From the NCBI GenBank assembly GCA_017640505.1, contig JAEPQO010000001.1:1752625-1816624 (forward strand): DNA of 64,000 nucleotides. Direction: 5' to 3'. Origin of the DNA: Rhodospirillales bacterium (GTDB lineage Bacteria > Pseudomonadota > Alphaproteobacteria > Rhodospirillales > Casp-alpha2). This document shows, in pieces, positions 37,465-47,392 of the stretch. Made by a program: the position numbers and the translations under genes. Each line of letters starts with the position of its first letter. The first letter of the stretch is position 1. Below the pieces are notes generated by a model. It made no database searches. It worked only from the letters and a program-made list of their open reading frames with translations, and was not told where the DNA came from.

Positions 37465-39967
37465 CATTCGGGTCAAGGCAGGAGCAAGACGCGCCGGCGC
37501 GCGGCGTGGCACGACGCAGGCCGCGGGCGAGGCACAGGCGCCGCAAGCGGAGACCGAGAACGCGCCCGCCGCTGCCGGGCAGGCCCCGGCCCCGAAGCCG
37601 TCGCGTCCGGTGCCCCCGGTCCGCGCCAACAAACGCAGCGCCGCGAGCGATGCCGCCGAATCGGATGGTGGTGACGAGGGCGGGCGCATCAGCCGCATGG
37701 ACAAGCTGCGCCAGGCCGACCGCAAACTGAAACAGGCGGAAATGCTGCTGAACGTGTCGCGGCGCGTGGCGGCCATCGAGAGCCTGGATGAAGTGCTGGA
37801 AACCATGGTCGAGATGACGACCTGGGAACTGCAGGCGGAACGCGGCACGCTGTTCCTCAACGACCCCGTCACCGACGAGCTTTACTCCCGTTTCGCGCAG
37901 GGCAACTTCCAGCGCGAAATCCGTATCATGAACAATTCCGGTATCGCCGGTGCGGTATTCCAGTCGGGCGAGGGGCTGATCATCCTCGACGCCTATTCCG
38001 ATGACCGCTTCAACCGGACCGTCGACGAACAGACCGGCTTCGTCACCAAGTCGATCCTGTGCGCGCCGGTCAAGACGGTGAAGGGCGACCTGATCGGCGT
38101 CATCCAGATGCTGAACAAGAAGAAGGGCGAGTTCACCGACGACGATCTGGCGCTTCTGGAAGCCATGACGACACAGGCGTCGGTCGCACTGCAGTCGACG
38201 CAGTTCGTCGAGAAGATGAAGAAGTCGCGGGAACAGGAGCTGGAATTCCTCGACATCGTCACCGATGTCACGTCGGACCTGGAACTGGGTTCGCTGCTGG
38301 CCAAGGTCATGACCGAGGCGACACGCATGTTGAGCGCGGATCGCGGTACGCTGTTCATCAACGACGAAAAGACCAACGAACTGTTCTCGCGCGTTGCCAT
38401 GGGCGAGAGCATCGGCGAGATCAGGCTTCCGAATACCGCCGGGATCGCCGGCGCGGTGTTCACGTCCGGCAAGTCCGTGAATATCCCGTACGCCTATGCC
38501 GATCTGCGCTTCAATCCGGCCTTCGACAAGCAGACGGGCTACTTTACCCGCTCGATGCTGGCGATCCCCGTCACCAACAAGGACGGCAAGGTCATCGGCG
38601 TGACGCAGGTGCTGAACAAACGGGGCGGGCCGTTCTCGGACGAGGACGAAGCGCGCCTCAAGGCATTTACATCGCAAATCGCCATCGCGCTCGAGAACGC
38701 AAAGCTCTTCGAAGACGTTCAGAACATGAAGAACTACAACGAGAGCATGCTGGAATCGATGACCAACGCCGTCGTCACGCTCGACGAGGACGGCAAGATC
38801 GTGACCTGCAACGCGGCCGGGCTGCGTATTCTGCGGATCAAGGCGGCGGATATCATCGACAAGGTCGCCGAAGAGGTCTTCGTCGACGAGAACGCGTGGC
38901 TGATGGAGCAGGCCGCCGAGGTCGACGAATCCGGCGAGGGCGACATCAAGATGGACGCCGAAATCGTCGTCGGCGACGGCGAGGTCGAGAAACGCGAGAA
39001 AATCAACTGTAACGTCACCTGCCTGCCGCTGCTCAGCCCCGAGGATAAGAAGCTCGGCGTCATGTTCATGATCGAGGATATCTCCTCGGAAAAGCGGATG
39101 AAATCGACCATGTCGCGCTACATGGACCCGGGGCTTGCCGATCAGCTCATGGCCGGCGGCGACGATGCGCTGGGCGGCCGGTCGCTCGAGGCGACGGTGC
39201 TGTTCTCGGACGTGCGGTCGTTCACGACGATCACCGAAAGCCTTGGCCCGCAGGGCACCGTGCAGATGCTGAACGAGTATTTCACCATCATGGTGGAATG
39301 CATTTCCCGCGAAGGCGGTATGCTCGACAAGTTCATCGGCGATGCGATCATGGCCGGTTTCGGCGTGCCGCTGCCGCACGACGACGACGAGGACCGCGCG
39401 GTGCGGGCCGGGATCTCGATGATCCGCGAGCTTTGGGAGTGGAACAAGGAGCGCGAGGCCAAGGGCGAGATGCCGATCGACATGGGCCTCGGTCTGAACA
39501 CCGACAACGTGGTGACGGGTAATATCGGCTCGCCCAAGCGGATGGACTACACCATGATCGGTGACGGCGTGAACCTGGCGGCGCGGCTCGAATCGGCGTG
39601 CAAACAGTACGCCGCCCGCATTCTGATCAGCGACCTGACCTATAAGAAACTCAAGGGCACCTACCGAATCCGCGATATCGACCGGGTCATCGTGAAGGGC
39701 AAGACCAAGCCCGTCGAAATCTATGAGGTGCTGGATTATCACTCGGAAGAAACGTTCCCGAACCTCATGGAGGTCGTGAACAACTTCAAGGGTGCGCGCG
39801 GGCATTACAACAACGGCGACTGGGACAAGGCAATGGCGCTTTTCAACGAGTGCCTGAAGGCGAATCCCAGTGACAAGCTGGCGCAAATCTACATCGAACG
39901 GTGCGAAGCCCTGAAGGCGGAACCGCCCGAGGACTGGGACGGCGTCTTTGTCATGACGTCAAAATAA
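37454..39967 (+). CDS. GAF-GAF-PAS class III adenylate cyclase
   Basis: The 837-residue cytosolic protein has a basic Pro/Ala-rich N-terminal tail (1-80), GAF1 (~110-255; ERGTLFLNDPVTDELYSR), GAF2 (~285-430; DRGTLFINDEKTNELFSR), a PAS domain (~435-555), and a class III cyclase domain (~570-735). The cyclase has metal-binding LFSDVRSFTTI, the base-selecting lysine in DKFIGDAIMAGFG and the GDGVNLAARLE motif. A TPR-like C-terminal stretch follows (GHYNNGDWDKAMALFNECL). GTG 37454 is used because it overlaps the coiled-coil gene. The tandem GAFs suggest allosteric control by cNMP or other small ligands. The lysine favours ATP, making cAMP the likely product. Confidence 0.92.
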   Translation: MASNIRVKAGARRAGARRGTTQAAGEAQAPQAETENAPAAAGQAPAPKPSRPVPPVRANKRSAASDAAESDGGDEGGRISRMDKLRQADRKLKQAEMLLNVSRRVAAIESLDEVLETMVEMTTWELQAERGTLFLNDPVTDELYSRFAQGNFQREIRIMNNSGIAGAVFQSGEGLIILDAYSDDRFNRTVDEQTGFVTKSILCAPVKTVKGDLIGVIQMLNKKKGEFTDDDLALLEAMTTQASVALQSTQFVEKMKKSREQELEFLDIVTDVTSDLELGSLLAKVMTEATRMLSADRGTLFINDEKTNELFSRVAMGESIGEIRLPNTAGIAGAVFTSGKSVNIPYAYADLRFNPAFDKQTGYFTRSMLAIPVTNKDGKVIGVTQVLNKRGGPFSDEDEARLKAFTSQIAIALENAKLFEDVQNMKNYNESMLESMTNAVVTLDEDGKIVTCNAAGLRILRIKAADIIDKVAEEVFVDENAWLMEQAAEVDESGEGDIKMDAEIVVGDGEVEKREKINCNVTCLPLLSPEDKKLGVMFMIEDISSEKRMKSTMSRYMDPGLADQLMAGGDDALGGRSLEATVLFSDVRSFTTITESLGPQGTVQMLNEYFTIMVECISREGGMLDKFIGDAIMAGFGVPLPHDDDEDRAVRAGISMIRELWEWNKEREAKGEMPIDMGLGLNTDNVVTGNIGSPKRMDYTMIGDGVNLAARLESACKQYAARILISDLTYKKLKGTYRIRDIDRVIVKGKTKPVEIYEVLDYHSEETFPNLMEVVNNFKGARGHYNNGDWDKAMALFNECLKANPSDKLAQIYIERCEALKAEPPEDWDGVFVMTSK

Positions 39968-40057
39968 TCCCTAGTTTAATCGTAATCGTAAAATACACTT
40001 TTAAGTCGCGCGCATTTGTGGAATCTTTTCTGATCAATTTCCCGAAGAGGTTGACGA

Positions 40058-40327
40058 ATGAATGCGCGAATGGAAACGCGGAACATCATGATTGCCAAAA
40101 GGCGGACGACGATCCGCCTGGAAACGGCGGTGTGGGACGCGTTGGACGAGATCTGCGACAAGGAAGATATGTCGCGCCATGAACTTTGCACGCGGATTGA
40201 CAGTGCGCGCAGCGAGGCGAATCGTGCGCAGGCGGTGCGGGCGACCGTGATCAATTATTTCCGGCTTGCCGCCGCTTCCGGCGTCGGGATGCAGGATGCC
40301 GTCGGGCGCGCCTTGCAGGGGATCTGA
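40058..40327 (+). CDS. Ribbon-helix-helix domain protein
   Basis: The 89-residue product contains an RHH_4-type fold: KRRTTIRLETAVWDALDEIC as the beta strand and first helix, then SRHELCTRIDSARSEAN and a terminal helix. Proteins of this type in alphaproteobacteria are putative DNA-binding regulators of unknown targets. It sits after the cyclase with 90 bases of AT-rich spacer that likely carry its own promoter. No toxin gene is adjacent, so antitoxin function is not supported. Confidence 0.82.
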   Translation: MNARMETRNIMIAKRRTTIRLETAVWDALDEICDKEDMSRHELCTRIDSARSEANRAQAVRATVINYFRLAAASGVGMQDAVGRALQGI

Positions 40328-40347
40328 GCTTCGGCCCGTTCTCGGCT

Positions 40348-40914
40348 TCAGGCCGACGCCTTGTCATTTCCTTCGTAAAATTCCGGCCACCGTCGTTTGA
40401 CGACCGGGCTCGTCGCCGCCAGTGCGTGGCACGTGTCGAGCGTCGACGGACGTTTGCCGTCGGCAGGTCCTTTCTCGCGTTCCCGCCGGGCCGGGATCAC
40501 GGCCTGAAACGCCGTCACGGGCAGGGGCCCCAGAACTAGGTCCGAAATATGCGTGCAGCCCTTGGTGCGGCCGAGACGTTCAAACACGTTCTTGCGCCAG
40601 CCCTGGCCGATCTTCAGCCCGGCGAGCTTGGAATAGTCGGGGGCGATATCGCCGCACATGTTGAAAGGGGCGGATTCGGTGACCGCCTCCGCTTCCTGGA
40701 CAACGAGGTCCTCGTCGATTGTCAGGCGCACGCGCATCTGGTGGACGGCCTCGCCGGCGGCGATATGTCCACGGTCCTGATTGTCGAACGAGTATGACTT
40801 GGTGTCGGTGATGACACCTTCGATATCCCAAAGCCCGTCATCACGCTGATACGCGTCGCAGCGGATCTGGCGGGTATGGATATGTTTACGCTTGGCGGCT
40901 TTCGAGAGCGGCAT
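40348..40914 (-). CDS. DUF2889 domain protein
   Basis: The 188-residue product from ATG 40914 (AAGGAG six bases upstream) shows the DUF2889 pattern: HTRQIRCDAYQRDDGLWDIE, then VHQMRVRLTIDEDLVV, APFNMCGDIAPDY and GCTHISDLVL. The family is uncharacterised and is often found near degradation or iron-sulfur genes. The in-frame extension upstream to 40965 is rejected because of this ribosome binding site. It lies just beyond the chemoreceptor terminator. Confidence 0.85.
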   Translation of the reverse strand: MPLSKAAKRKHIHTRQIRCDAYQRDDGLWDIEGVITDTKSYSFDNQDRGHIAAGEAVHQMRVRLTIDEDLVVQEAEAVTESAPFNMCGDIAPDYSKLAGLKIGQGWRKNVFERLGRTKGCTHISDLVLGPLPVTAFQAVIPARREREKGPADGKRPSTLDTCHALAATSPVVKRRWPEFYEGNDKASA

Positions 40915-41000
40915 ATGTGTCTCCTTGCATGGACCGCTTAACAGGTTGTTGACCCCGTTATACATGTCCGGCCCGGGCGAGGCGATACGAACGGTGACAA

Positions 41001-41030
41001 AAAGAAACGCGGGGCCACTGGGGCCCCGCG
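41001..41030 (-). terminator. Intrinsic terminator of the chemoreceptor gene
   Basis: Read on the minus strand, CGCGGGGCC and GGCCCCGCG form a perfect 9-bp stem with a 5-base loop, followed by TTTCTTTTT. It lies 36 bases after the stop codon of the chemoreceptor gene. Confidence 0.85.
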
Positions 41031-41065
41031 ATCTATTGGCAAGAGACGGGCTGGGCGGCTGTGGC

Positions 41066-44000
41066 TCAGACCTTCTTCACGTTGTCGAGGTAGGCTTTCA
41101 CGTCGCCGTCGAGCGTCGTTGCCTGTTTGGTCAGTTCCTCGGATGCTTTCACCACGTCGTTGGTCCGCGTCAGGGTGCCCTCGGAGGATTCCCGGACCTG
41201 GCCGATCATACCGGCGACCTGCTTGTTGCGGTCGGCGGCGACCGATGCGTTGCGGGCGATTTCCTTCGTGGCGGCGGCCTGTTCCTCGACCGCGCTGGAT
41301 GCCGAGGCGGCATACTCGTCGACACTCGTGATCACGGTCGCAATCTCGGCGATCATCGATGCCGCTTCGCCGACGGCGTCGTGGATCGAGGTGATCTGAC
41401 GCTCGATTTCCTGCGTTGCGTTGGAGGTCTGTGCGGCGAGATTTTTCACCTCGTTGGCGACGACGGCGAAACCGGCACCGGCTTCGCCCGCGCGGTTGGC
41501 CTCGATCGTCGCGTTGAGGGCGAGCAGGTTGGTTTTCTCGGCGATTTCCTCGATCAGGCCGACGACTTCGCGTACCTTGGTTGCCGCCTCGACGAGAGAT
41601 TCGACCTTGCTGCTGGCGTCGGCTGCCTGCGACGACGCCACGTTCGCCTGCTTGGACGTGCCCGCCACCTGTTCGCTGACTTCCTGGACCGACGCCGTCA
41701 GCTGTTCCGCGGCCGCGGCGACGCTTTCGATGCTTTCCTGGCTTTCGCGGGACGACGTCGCCATGGTTTCCGACTGCTCGCTCGTCGCGCGCGCGTCCTC
41801 GGCCATGCTGTCGGCGGTGTAGCGGAGCTCCGTTGCGGCCGACGAGACCGTTTCCAGCACGATGGAGATCTCCTGTTCGAACTTGGCATTGAGCTCGGCG
41901 AGCTGCTGGGCGCGGGCTTCCGCCGCATCCTTCTCGCGCTGCTCGCGTTCGCGCTCGGCGCGGTCGGCCTCGGCCTGGCGTTGCGCTTCGGTTTCCTTGG
42001 CGCGGGCCTGTTCCTCGGCCTGCTTCTTATGTTCCGCCTCAAGGCGGACGCGTTCGATGGCGTTTTCCTTGAAGACGCGAACGGCCCCGGCCATCTTGCC
42101 GATCTCGTCACCGCGCTCGCGGTAGCCGACCGGCGCTTCCAGATCGCCGTCGGCAAGCCGCAGCATTGAACCTGTCATGTCGGTAATCGGCTTGGAGACG
42201 CTTCTGGCCGCGAAATAGCCGACGGCGGCCACGCCGATGGTGCCGACCAGGGCCAGCATCAGCATCAGGCTCTGCAACTTGTTGGCAGCCGAGAATGCCT
42301 CGTCGACGGCCATATCCGCGAGCAGCGCCCATTTGATGCCGAAAATCGAAATCGGCGCGTACGCGGCCAGGACCTCATGGCCGGTATGATCGGTCAGCGT
42401 TTCCGTGCCGGTTTCGCCGTTCAGCGCCCGTTCCACGGCGACGTTCTTGATGCTGCCGGTTTCCGGGTTGGCGAACGAGGCCACGACGGAGTGTTTTTCC
42501 GGATCCAGGTAGGAGTCGGAGCGCATCAGGTAGTCGCTGCCGACAAGAAAAGTCTCGCCGGTTTCGCCCATGCCTTCGCGTTGTTGCATGACCTTGTTGA
42601 TTTCGGTGATCGGTGTTTGCAGGGCGACGATCATCTTTACCTCGTCGTTCTGCACGAACGGCTGCGCCATGAAAGCGGCGGGTTCGTTGTTGGTCGGCGC
42701 ATAGGGCGCGAAATCGGCGATTCCGAACACCTTGGTCTGCAATACCTCGCCGATCAGCTGGCCGAGGCCGCTGTCCTTGTAGGGACCGGTCAGCATGTTG
42801 GTCTGGTAGTCCGCTTCCTGGGTGACCGAATAGAAGACGTACCCGTCCGGGTTTAGCAGGAACAGATCGTAATATCCGGTGTCACCGAGATATTTGGCGT
42901 AGAAATCCTTCTCGTCGCCATCGCTTTTCGGCACGAAGGCTTCGGCCACGTCGATCTCGGCGATAACGGCCCACGTGGTGTCGCCGATTTCCAGCGGGGT
43001 GTACGCCGACAGAACCGGCTTGCCCTGGTAGTCGATGATGATCTTGGTATCGGTTTCGCCGGCCAGCGCGGCCTTGGACGCCGCCGTGTCGACCTTGCCT
43101 TTTTCGGGATTACGGAACGATGCCGCGACCGAGTAATTGAACGGGTCGTGGTAGGAGTCCGAACGCATCAGGTTATCCTGGCCGACAAGATAGGTCGCGC
43201 CCGATTGACCGAGCCCGGCCCGTTCGTTCATGACGTCGTTGATGCGGTTGATCGGCATCTGGAAGATCAGGACGCCGCGTTTCTCGTCGCCCTCGAACAC
43301 CGGTGAGGCGATGAAACTGGACGGCGCGTTGTAGGCCGGGCCGTACTTGGCGTAATCGGCGAACAGGACCGCGTCACGGTCGTCCAGGTCACGCGCCTTG
43401 CGGAACAGATCGCCGAGCGGGCCTTCCGCCCACGGGCCGTTGTCGAGCGACGTGCCGAAGTCGACGTTCTTGAAGACGGAATAGACGATGCGGCCGGATT
43501 CGCTGTCGACCAGCATGATGTCGTAGAAGCCGAACTTTTCCTTGAACTGGCGGATCGACGGATGGATTTCGGCATGCGTCGCGCTGTAGATGGAGGAATC
43601 GTCGGCCCGGTCGAGGCTGTGTTTGTCACCCACGAAGTAGGGGTTCTTGGCGAGGTAGAAATACTGCATCGCCACGGCCTGCGGGCTAAGGGCGTCGACG
43701 ATCGGGTCGGTGTCGATCGTCTGGCCTTCGGTCGCCGATTCGTACTCGTACGCATACTGCTCGGCGTAATAGGTCCGGATCTCGTCGCGCATCTCGGCGA
43801 CCTCGCCGTCGAAGATGTCGTTCTCCAGCATGAACATCGCGCTTTCAGACTTTAACGCGTTCACGGCGTTGATGACCATGGTACTGTTCGACATGGTCAG
43901 TACCTGGTCATGGATCGTCAGGTAGTAGTTGCGGATCGCGCGCTTCTTGATTTCGCGGACCGCCGTCAGTTTTTCAAACGCTTCGTCCTGGATCGCGCCG

Positions 44001-44281
44001 ACCGTATTGACCAGCGTGTTCATGTCCGCGCGCTGACGTGCGAACAGATCTTCGATCTGGGCTTTCTTGAGGCTACGCGCACTTTCGAGCTGCTTGAACG
44101 AAGCATCTTTGAGCGCCGTGCTGCTGGAATTCAGTGCCGTTATGCCGACGGCCAGGAACGGGATCAGGCCGACCGCGAGGAACAGGGCGATAAGCTTGGG
44201 TTTGAGACTGAGCGCGCTCAACGGGTTCTGCATCTTTCCTCCAGACTTTGGCGCGTTCTTTTTGTCTTCCAGCGACGACAT
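41066..44281 (-). CDS. Methyl-accepting chemotaxis protein with duplicated sensor module
   Basis: At 1071 residues it is about twice the usual length. An N-terminal TM ([20 protein letters not shown], ~31-50) is followed by a very large periplasmic region to about residue 700 that contains two homologous Cache-like modules. The motif [16 protein letters not shown] in the first recurs as [16 protein letters not shown] in the second, each preceded by YDIMLVD / YDLFLLN and followed by a membrane-proximal strand. A second TM ([17 protein letters not shown]), HAMP, coiled coil and signalling domain (tip [20 protein letters not shown]) complete it. No other chemotaxis gene is nearby. Confidence 0.94.
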   Translation of the reverse strand: MSSLEDKKNAPKSGGKMQNPLSALSLKPKLIALFLAVGLIPFLAVGITALNSSSTALKDASFKQLESARSLKKAQIEDLFARQRADMNTLVNTVGAIQDEAFEKLTAVREIKKRAIRNYYLTIHDQVLTMSNSTMVINAVNALKSESAMFMLENDIFDGEVAEMRDEIRTYYAEQYAYEYESATEGQTIDTDPIVDALSPQAVAMQYFYLAKNPYFVGDKHSLDRADDSSIYSATHAEIHPSIRQFKEKFGFYDIMLVDSESGRIVYSVFKNVDFGTSLDNGPWAEGPLGDLFRKARDLDDRDAVLFADYAKYGPAYNAPSSFIASPVFEGDEKRGVLIFQMPINRINDVMNERAGLGQSGATYLVGQDNLMRSDSYHDPFNYSVAASFRNPEKGKVDTAASKAALAGETDTKIIIDYQGKPVLSAYTPLEIGDTTWAVIAEIDVAEAFVPKSDGDEKDFYAKYLGDTGYYDLFLLNPDGYVFYSVTQEADYQTNMLTGPYKDSGLGQLIGEVLQTKVFGIADFAPYAPTNNEPAAFMAQPFVQNDEVKMIVALQTPITEINKVMQQREGMGETGETFLVGSDYLMRSDSYLDPEKHSVVASFANPETGSIKNVAVERALNGETGTETLTDHTGHEVLAAYAPISIFGIKWALLADMAVDEAFSAANKLQSLMLMLALVGTIGVAAVGYFAARSVSKPITDMTGSMLRLADGDLEAPVGYRERGDEIGKMAGAVRVFKENAIERVRLEAEHKKQAEEQARAKETEAQRQAEADRAEREREQREKDAAEARAQQLAELNAKFEQEISIVLETVSSAATELRYTADSMAEDARATSEQSETMATSSRESQESIESVAAAAEQLTASVQEVSEQVAGTSKQANVASSQAADASSKVESLVEAATKVREVVGLIEEIAEKTNLLALNATIEANRAGEAGAGFAVVANEVKNLAAQTSNATQEIERQITSIHDAVGEAASMIAEIATVITSVDEYAASASSAVEEQAAATKEIARNASVAADRNKQVAGMIGQVRESSEGTLTRTNDVVKASEELTKQATTLDGDVKAYLDNVKKV

Positions 44282-44581
44282 GGAAAGCCACCTCTATATT
44301 TGCCAACCGGTTTTTCAGGGCCTGGTCGGGGCTGTGCAACTATAGGTTAAGTCGATGAACGTAACAGCCGGGTCGCCAAGCGAATTGGGCGTATACTGCG
44401 ACAATACGGGGGCGCGGCGCACCTTATGGTATGTAAATTTTTGTAAGTGCCCTGTAAAACGGTGTCATTATTTTACTTTTCTAGACAACTTTGACGTTCA
44501 CCCCGGCAAATGAGTCTCATTAGTCGACCAAAGCGAATGGCAATCTGCTTGTATCGGCGGCGCGGGCGGCATATATTTACC
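44282..44581. other. Intergenic spacer between divergent chemoreceptor and acyl-CoA mutase operon
   Basis: About 300 bases hold no open reading frame that could be supported. The middle (44420-44500) is AT-rich, for example GTAAATTTTTGTAAG and TTATTTTACTTTTCTAGAC, and probably contains promoters for one or both units. No sigma-specific box is clear. Confidence 0.45.
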
Positions 44582-44597
44582 AAACAAACGTTTGTTT
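44582..44597. promoter_or_regulatory. 16-bp perfect palindrome, probable TetR operator
   Basis: AAACAAACGTTTGTTT is a perfect inverted repeat of two 8-base arms. It ends 14 bases before the ATG of the TetR gene, the usual position for autoregulation. TetR-family regulators of acyl-CoA metabolism often bind CAAACG-type palindromes. The site would control the whole four-gene operon. Confidence 0.75.
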
Positions 44598-44611
44598 AAT
44601 GCAGCGGCAAG

Positions 44612-45238
44612 GTGGATGCCATGGACGGACAGGCAACTGTCGACAACGAGACATCGAAGCCACGCGTCAATAATCGCCGCCACGGCGTCCTCGACGCGGC
44701 CGCTTACCGTTTCCGCCGCCAGGGGTTCGCGGCGACGACGATGCGCGACATCGCCGCCGACGCCGGCATGCTCGCGGGTTCGCTCTATTACCATTTCAAA
44801 TCGAAGACGGCGCTTCTGATTGCCGTCCACGAGGAAGGCGTGCGCCGTATCGCCGATGCGGTCGATGCCGCCGTTGCCGCCGCCGACCCGGCTGACCCCT
44901 GGCAGCGACTGGAAAATGCGCTCGCCGCTCATCTGGCGAGTCTTCTCGACGGCGGTGATTACGCGCAGGTCGTGATCCGCGATCTGCCGGCAGACAAACC
45001 GGAACTGCGCGCGACGCTGATCGAACTGCGCGACGACTACGAGCAGCGCTTCCGCGTACTGGTCGATGCCCTGCCGCTCAGCCGGCCTGCCGATGCGGGG
45101 TGGGTGCGGCTGATGCTCTTGGGCGCCGCCAACTGGTCCAAGACATGGTACCGGCCGGACGGTGCCGGGCCGGCAGAAATCGCCGCCAATTTCGTTCGCA
45201 TTATCAAACACGGTGAAACATCGGGAACGACATCATGA
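44612..45238 (+). CDS. TetR/AcrR-family transcriptional regulator
   Basis: The 208-residue protein has the TetR N-terminal HTH (GVLDAAAYRFRRQGFAATTM, RDIAADAGMLAGSLYYHFKS, residues ~26-70) and a helical ligand domain. It is the first gene of the operon, and its stop overlaps the start of the B12-binding gene (ATGA), so it is co-expressed with the enzymes and probably represses the operon until an acyl-CoA ligand binds. Start 44612 gives MDAMDG; ATG 44621 is an alternative. The upstream palindrome is its likely site. Confidence 0.92.
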   Translation: MDAMDGQATVDNETSKPRVNNRRHGVLDAAAYRFRRQGFAATTMRDIAADAGMLAGSLYYHFKSKTALLIAVHEEGVRRIADAVDAAVAAADPADPWQRLENALAAHLASLLDGGDYAQVVIRDLPADKPELRATLIELRDDYEQRFRVLVDALPLSRPADAGWVRLMLLGAANWSKTWYRPDGAGPAEIAANFVRIIKHGETSGTTS

Positions 45239-45702
45239 ACACGACACAGGAAACGCACAGCCCGGTTATTCCGGCGGCCATCGCGGGCCTTGCCCGTCCG
45301 CCCAAGGTCATGGTGACCAAGATCGGCCTCGACGGTCACGATAGGGGTTCGCGCCTCGTCGCGTCGTTCCTGCGCGATGCGGGCATGGAGGTGATCTACA
45401 CCGGCCCCTGGCAGCAGGTCGAAACCGTCGTCAACCAGGCGGCACAGGAAGACGTCGACTGCATCGGCGTGTCGTCGCTGGCGACCGACCACCTGCTGGT
45501 GCCGAAACTGATGAAGGCGCTCAAGGCCGCCGGGCTCGACGACGTGATCGTGATCGTCGGCGGCATCGTGCCGGACGAGGACGAGAAAATGCTGATGGCC
45601 GAAGGCGTCGCCCGGGTGTTTCATCCGGGATGCTCGCAGCAGGACATCGTCGGCGGCATCGCCGACCTGATCGTCGAACGCCGCAAGACACTGGGAGAAT
45701 AA
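45235..45702 (+). CDS. B12-binding small subunit of an acyl-CoA mutase
   Basis: The 155-residue product is a stand-alone cobalamin-binding domain of the methylmalonyl-CoA mutase C-terminal type. The DxHxxG motif that supplies the lower-ligand histidine reads [10 protein letters not shown] (residues ~32-41), followed by [11 protein letters not shown] and [11 protein letters not shown], the other B12-contacting loops. Relatives IcmB and HcmB have about 136 residues; this one has an extra ~20-residue N-terminal tail. It pairs with the large subunit gene two bases downstream to form a split mutase. Confidence 0.93.
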   Translation: MNTTQETHSPVIPAAIAGLARPPKVMVTKIGLDGHDRGSRLVASFLRDAGMEVIYTGPWQQVETVVNQAAQEDVDCIGVSSLATDHLLVPKLMKALKAAGLDDVIVIVGGIVPDEDEKMLMAEGVARVFHPGCSQQDIVGGIADLIVERRKTLGE

Positions 45703-45704
45703 GA

Positions 45705-47387
45705 ATGTCCGAGAATGGTAAGAACACGAAGATGGGACAGGACTTCGAAGCGGCGCGCGACACCTGGCGCGAGGCCTACGAAGGCCGGCTGCCGAACGAG
45801 AAGCCGCGCTTCAACCGCTCCGGCATCGAGGTCAAGCCGCTCTATACGCCCGAAGACTGGTCGCCCGACGACTACCTGCCCGATCTCGGTTTTCCGGGCG
45901 ATGCACCGTTCACACGCGGCATCTATCCGACCATGCACCGCGGCCGGTCGTGGACGCAGCGCCAGCTGATCGGTCTCGCCACGCCGGAAGACTACAACGC
46001 GCGCATGCGCCGCATCGTCGACAGTGGTGCCACCGCGCTCAGCATGATCCCCTGCAATTCGGTCTATCGCGGCTATGACATCGACGAGGTCGATATCGAA
46101 ATCCTCGGTACCTGCGGCACCACGATCAACACCATGGAAGACATGGAAACGTGCCTCGCAGGTGTGCCGATCGGCGACATGTCGGTGGCGTTGAACGACC
46201 CGTCGCCGTTTACGCTGCTGGCGTTCCTGCTGGGTGTCGCCAAGCGCCGTGACATTCCGTGGTCACGCATTTCCGGCACGTCGAACCAGAGCGATTACAT
46301 CTCGCACTATGTCGCCAACCACATGTTCTTCCGTCTTGCCCTCGACGGGGCCCGGCGCGTGTTCGTCGATCACGTGCAGTTCGCGAACGAACAGCTGCCG
46401 CGCTGGAACCCGGTCTCGGTCGTCGGTCAGCACATGCAGCAGTCCGGTGCGACCCCGGCCGAAGCAATGGCGTTCACGCTTGCGTCCGCGATCCAGTACG
46501 CCGAGGACTGCCAGGCGCGCGGCCTCGATGTCGATGCGTTCCTGCCGCGCTTTACGTTCTTCTTCGACATTTCCATCAGCTTCTTCGAGGAGATCGCCAA
46601 GTTCCGTGCCGGTCGCCGCATCTGGGCCCGGCTCGCGAAGGAACGCCTCGGCGCGACCGATCCGCGGGCATGGCGTTTCAAGTTCCATGCCCAGACGTCG
46701 GGCGTGGACCTGACGCGCCAGCAGCCGCTCAACAACATCGCGCGCACCACGGCGCAGGCGATCGCCGGTATTCTCGGCGGGCTGCAGTCGATGCACACCG
46801 ACGCCTACGACGAGGTGCTGTCGACACCGACCGAGGCGGCGGCCAAGATCGCCATCCAGACGCAGAACATCCTGCGCGAAGAAGCGGGCCTGACGGACGT
46901 CATCGATCCGCTCGGCGGGTCCTATTACGTCGAGGCGCTGACCGACCAGATGGAAGAAAAGATCATGGCCGCGTTCGACGAAATCGATGCCGCGGGCGGC
47001 ATGTTCCAGGCCGTCGCCAAGGGTCTCGTGCAGGAAAAACTCGGCGAGTCCTCGATGGCCTTCCAGCGCCGCGTCGAAAGCGGCGAACAGACGGTCGTCG
47101 GCGTCAACGCCTACCAGGACGACGAGGACGTGCCGGTGACGCCGCTGGAGCGTCCGTCCCGCGAAGCGATGGAGCAGCAGGTCGCCAAGCTCAAGACGTT
47201 CAAGGCCGAACGCTCCAACGCGGACGTCGAAAAAGCGCTCGACGCCATGGCGCGCGCCTGCGCCGACGAGAACGACAACGTCTTCCAGCGTCTTGTCGAG
47301 GCCGCCGAAGCCGGGGCCACGCATGGTGAAATGTGCGCCTGTCTGCGCCGCGAGCTGGGCTTCGGCCAGCCGCTGATCGCGGCCTGA
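45705..47387 (+). CDS. Acyl-CoA mutase large subunit, substrate unknown
   Basis: The 560-residue TIM-barrel protein is the size of IcmA/HcmA (about 562-566) and lacks a B12 domain. It has [17 protein letters not shown] (residues 74-90), FHAQTSG and [17 protein letters not shown], all typical of methylmalonyl-CoA mutase-family large subunits. Substrate-determining positions differ from characterised enzymes: Leu88 lies where MCM has Tyr, ICM Phe and HCM Ile. Residues SMIPC (113-117) replace SVAFD/STDFD, and Asn205 takes the place of the carboxylate-binding Arg (MCM) or Gln (ICM/HCM). It likely rearranges a different acyl-CoA. No MeaB-like chaperone gene is adjacent. ATG 45705 follows the small-subunit stop. 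Confidence 0.9.
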   Translation: MSENGKNTKMGQDFEAARDTWREAYEGRLPNEKPRFNRSGIEVKPLYTPEDWSPDDYLPDLGFPGDAPFTRGIYPTMHRGRSWTQRQLIGLATPEDYNARMRRIVDSGATALSMIPCNSVYRGYDIDEVDIEILGTCGTTINTMEDMETCLAGVPIGDMSVALNDPSPFTLLAFLLGVAKRRDIPWSRISGTSNQSDYISHYVANHMFFRLALDGARRVFVDHVQFANEQLPRWNPVSVVGQHMQQSGATPAEAMAFTLASAIQYAEDCQARGLDVDAFLPRFTFFFDISISFFEEIAKFRAGRRIWARLAKERLGATDPRAWRFKFHAQTSGVDLTRQQPLNNIARTTAQAIAGILGGLQSMHTDAYDEVLSTPTEAAAKIAIQTQNILREEAGLTDVIDPLGGSYYVEALTDQMEEKIMAAFDEIDAAGGMFQAVAKGLVQEKLGESSMAFQRRVESGEQTVVGVNAYQDDEDVPVTPLERPSREAMEQQVAKLKTFKAERSNADVEKALDAMARACADENDNVFQRLVEAAEAGATHGEMCACLRRELGFGQPLIAA

Positions 47388-47392
47388 CGCCG

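Noticed and set aside
37190-39886. 898-residue open frame on the minus strand
   Set aside because: It is antisense to the well-supported coiled-coil and GAF-GAF-cyclase genes, has high-GC shadow composition and no domain.
40058-40327. Type II antitoxin role for the RHH protein
   Set aside because: No toxin-like gene lies next to it; the neighbours are the adenylate cyclase and a convergent DUF2889 gene.
45235-47387. Calling the split mutase methylmalonyl-CoA mutase or isobutyryl-CoA mutase
   Set aside because: The positions that define those specificities carry Leu88, Ile115 and Asn205 here, so neither name is supported.
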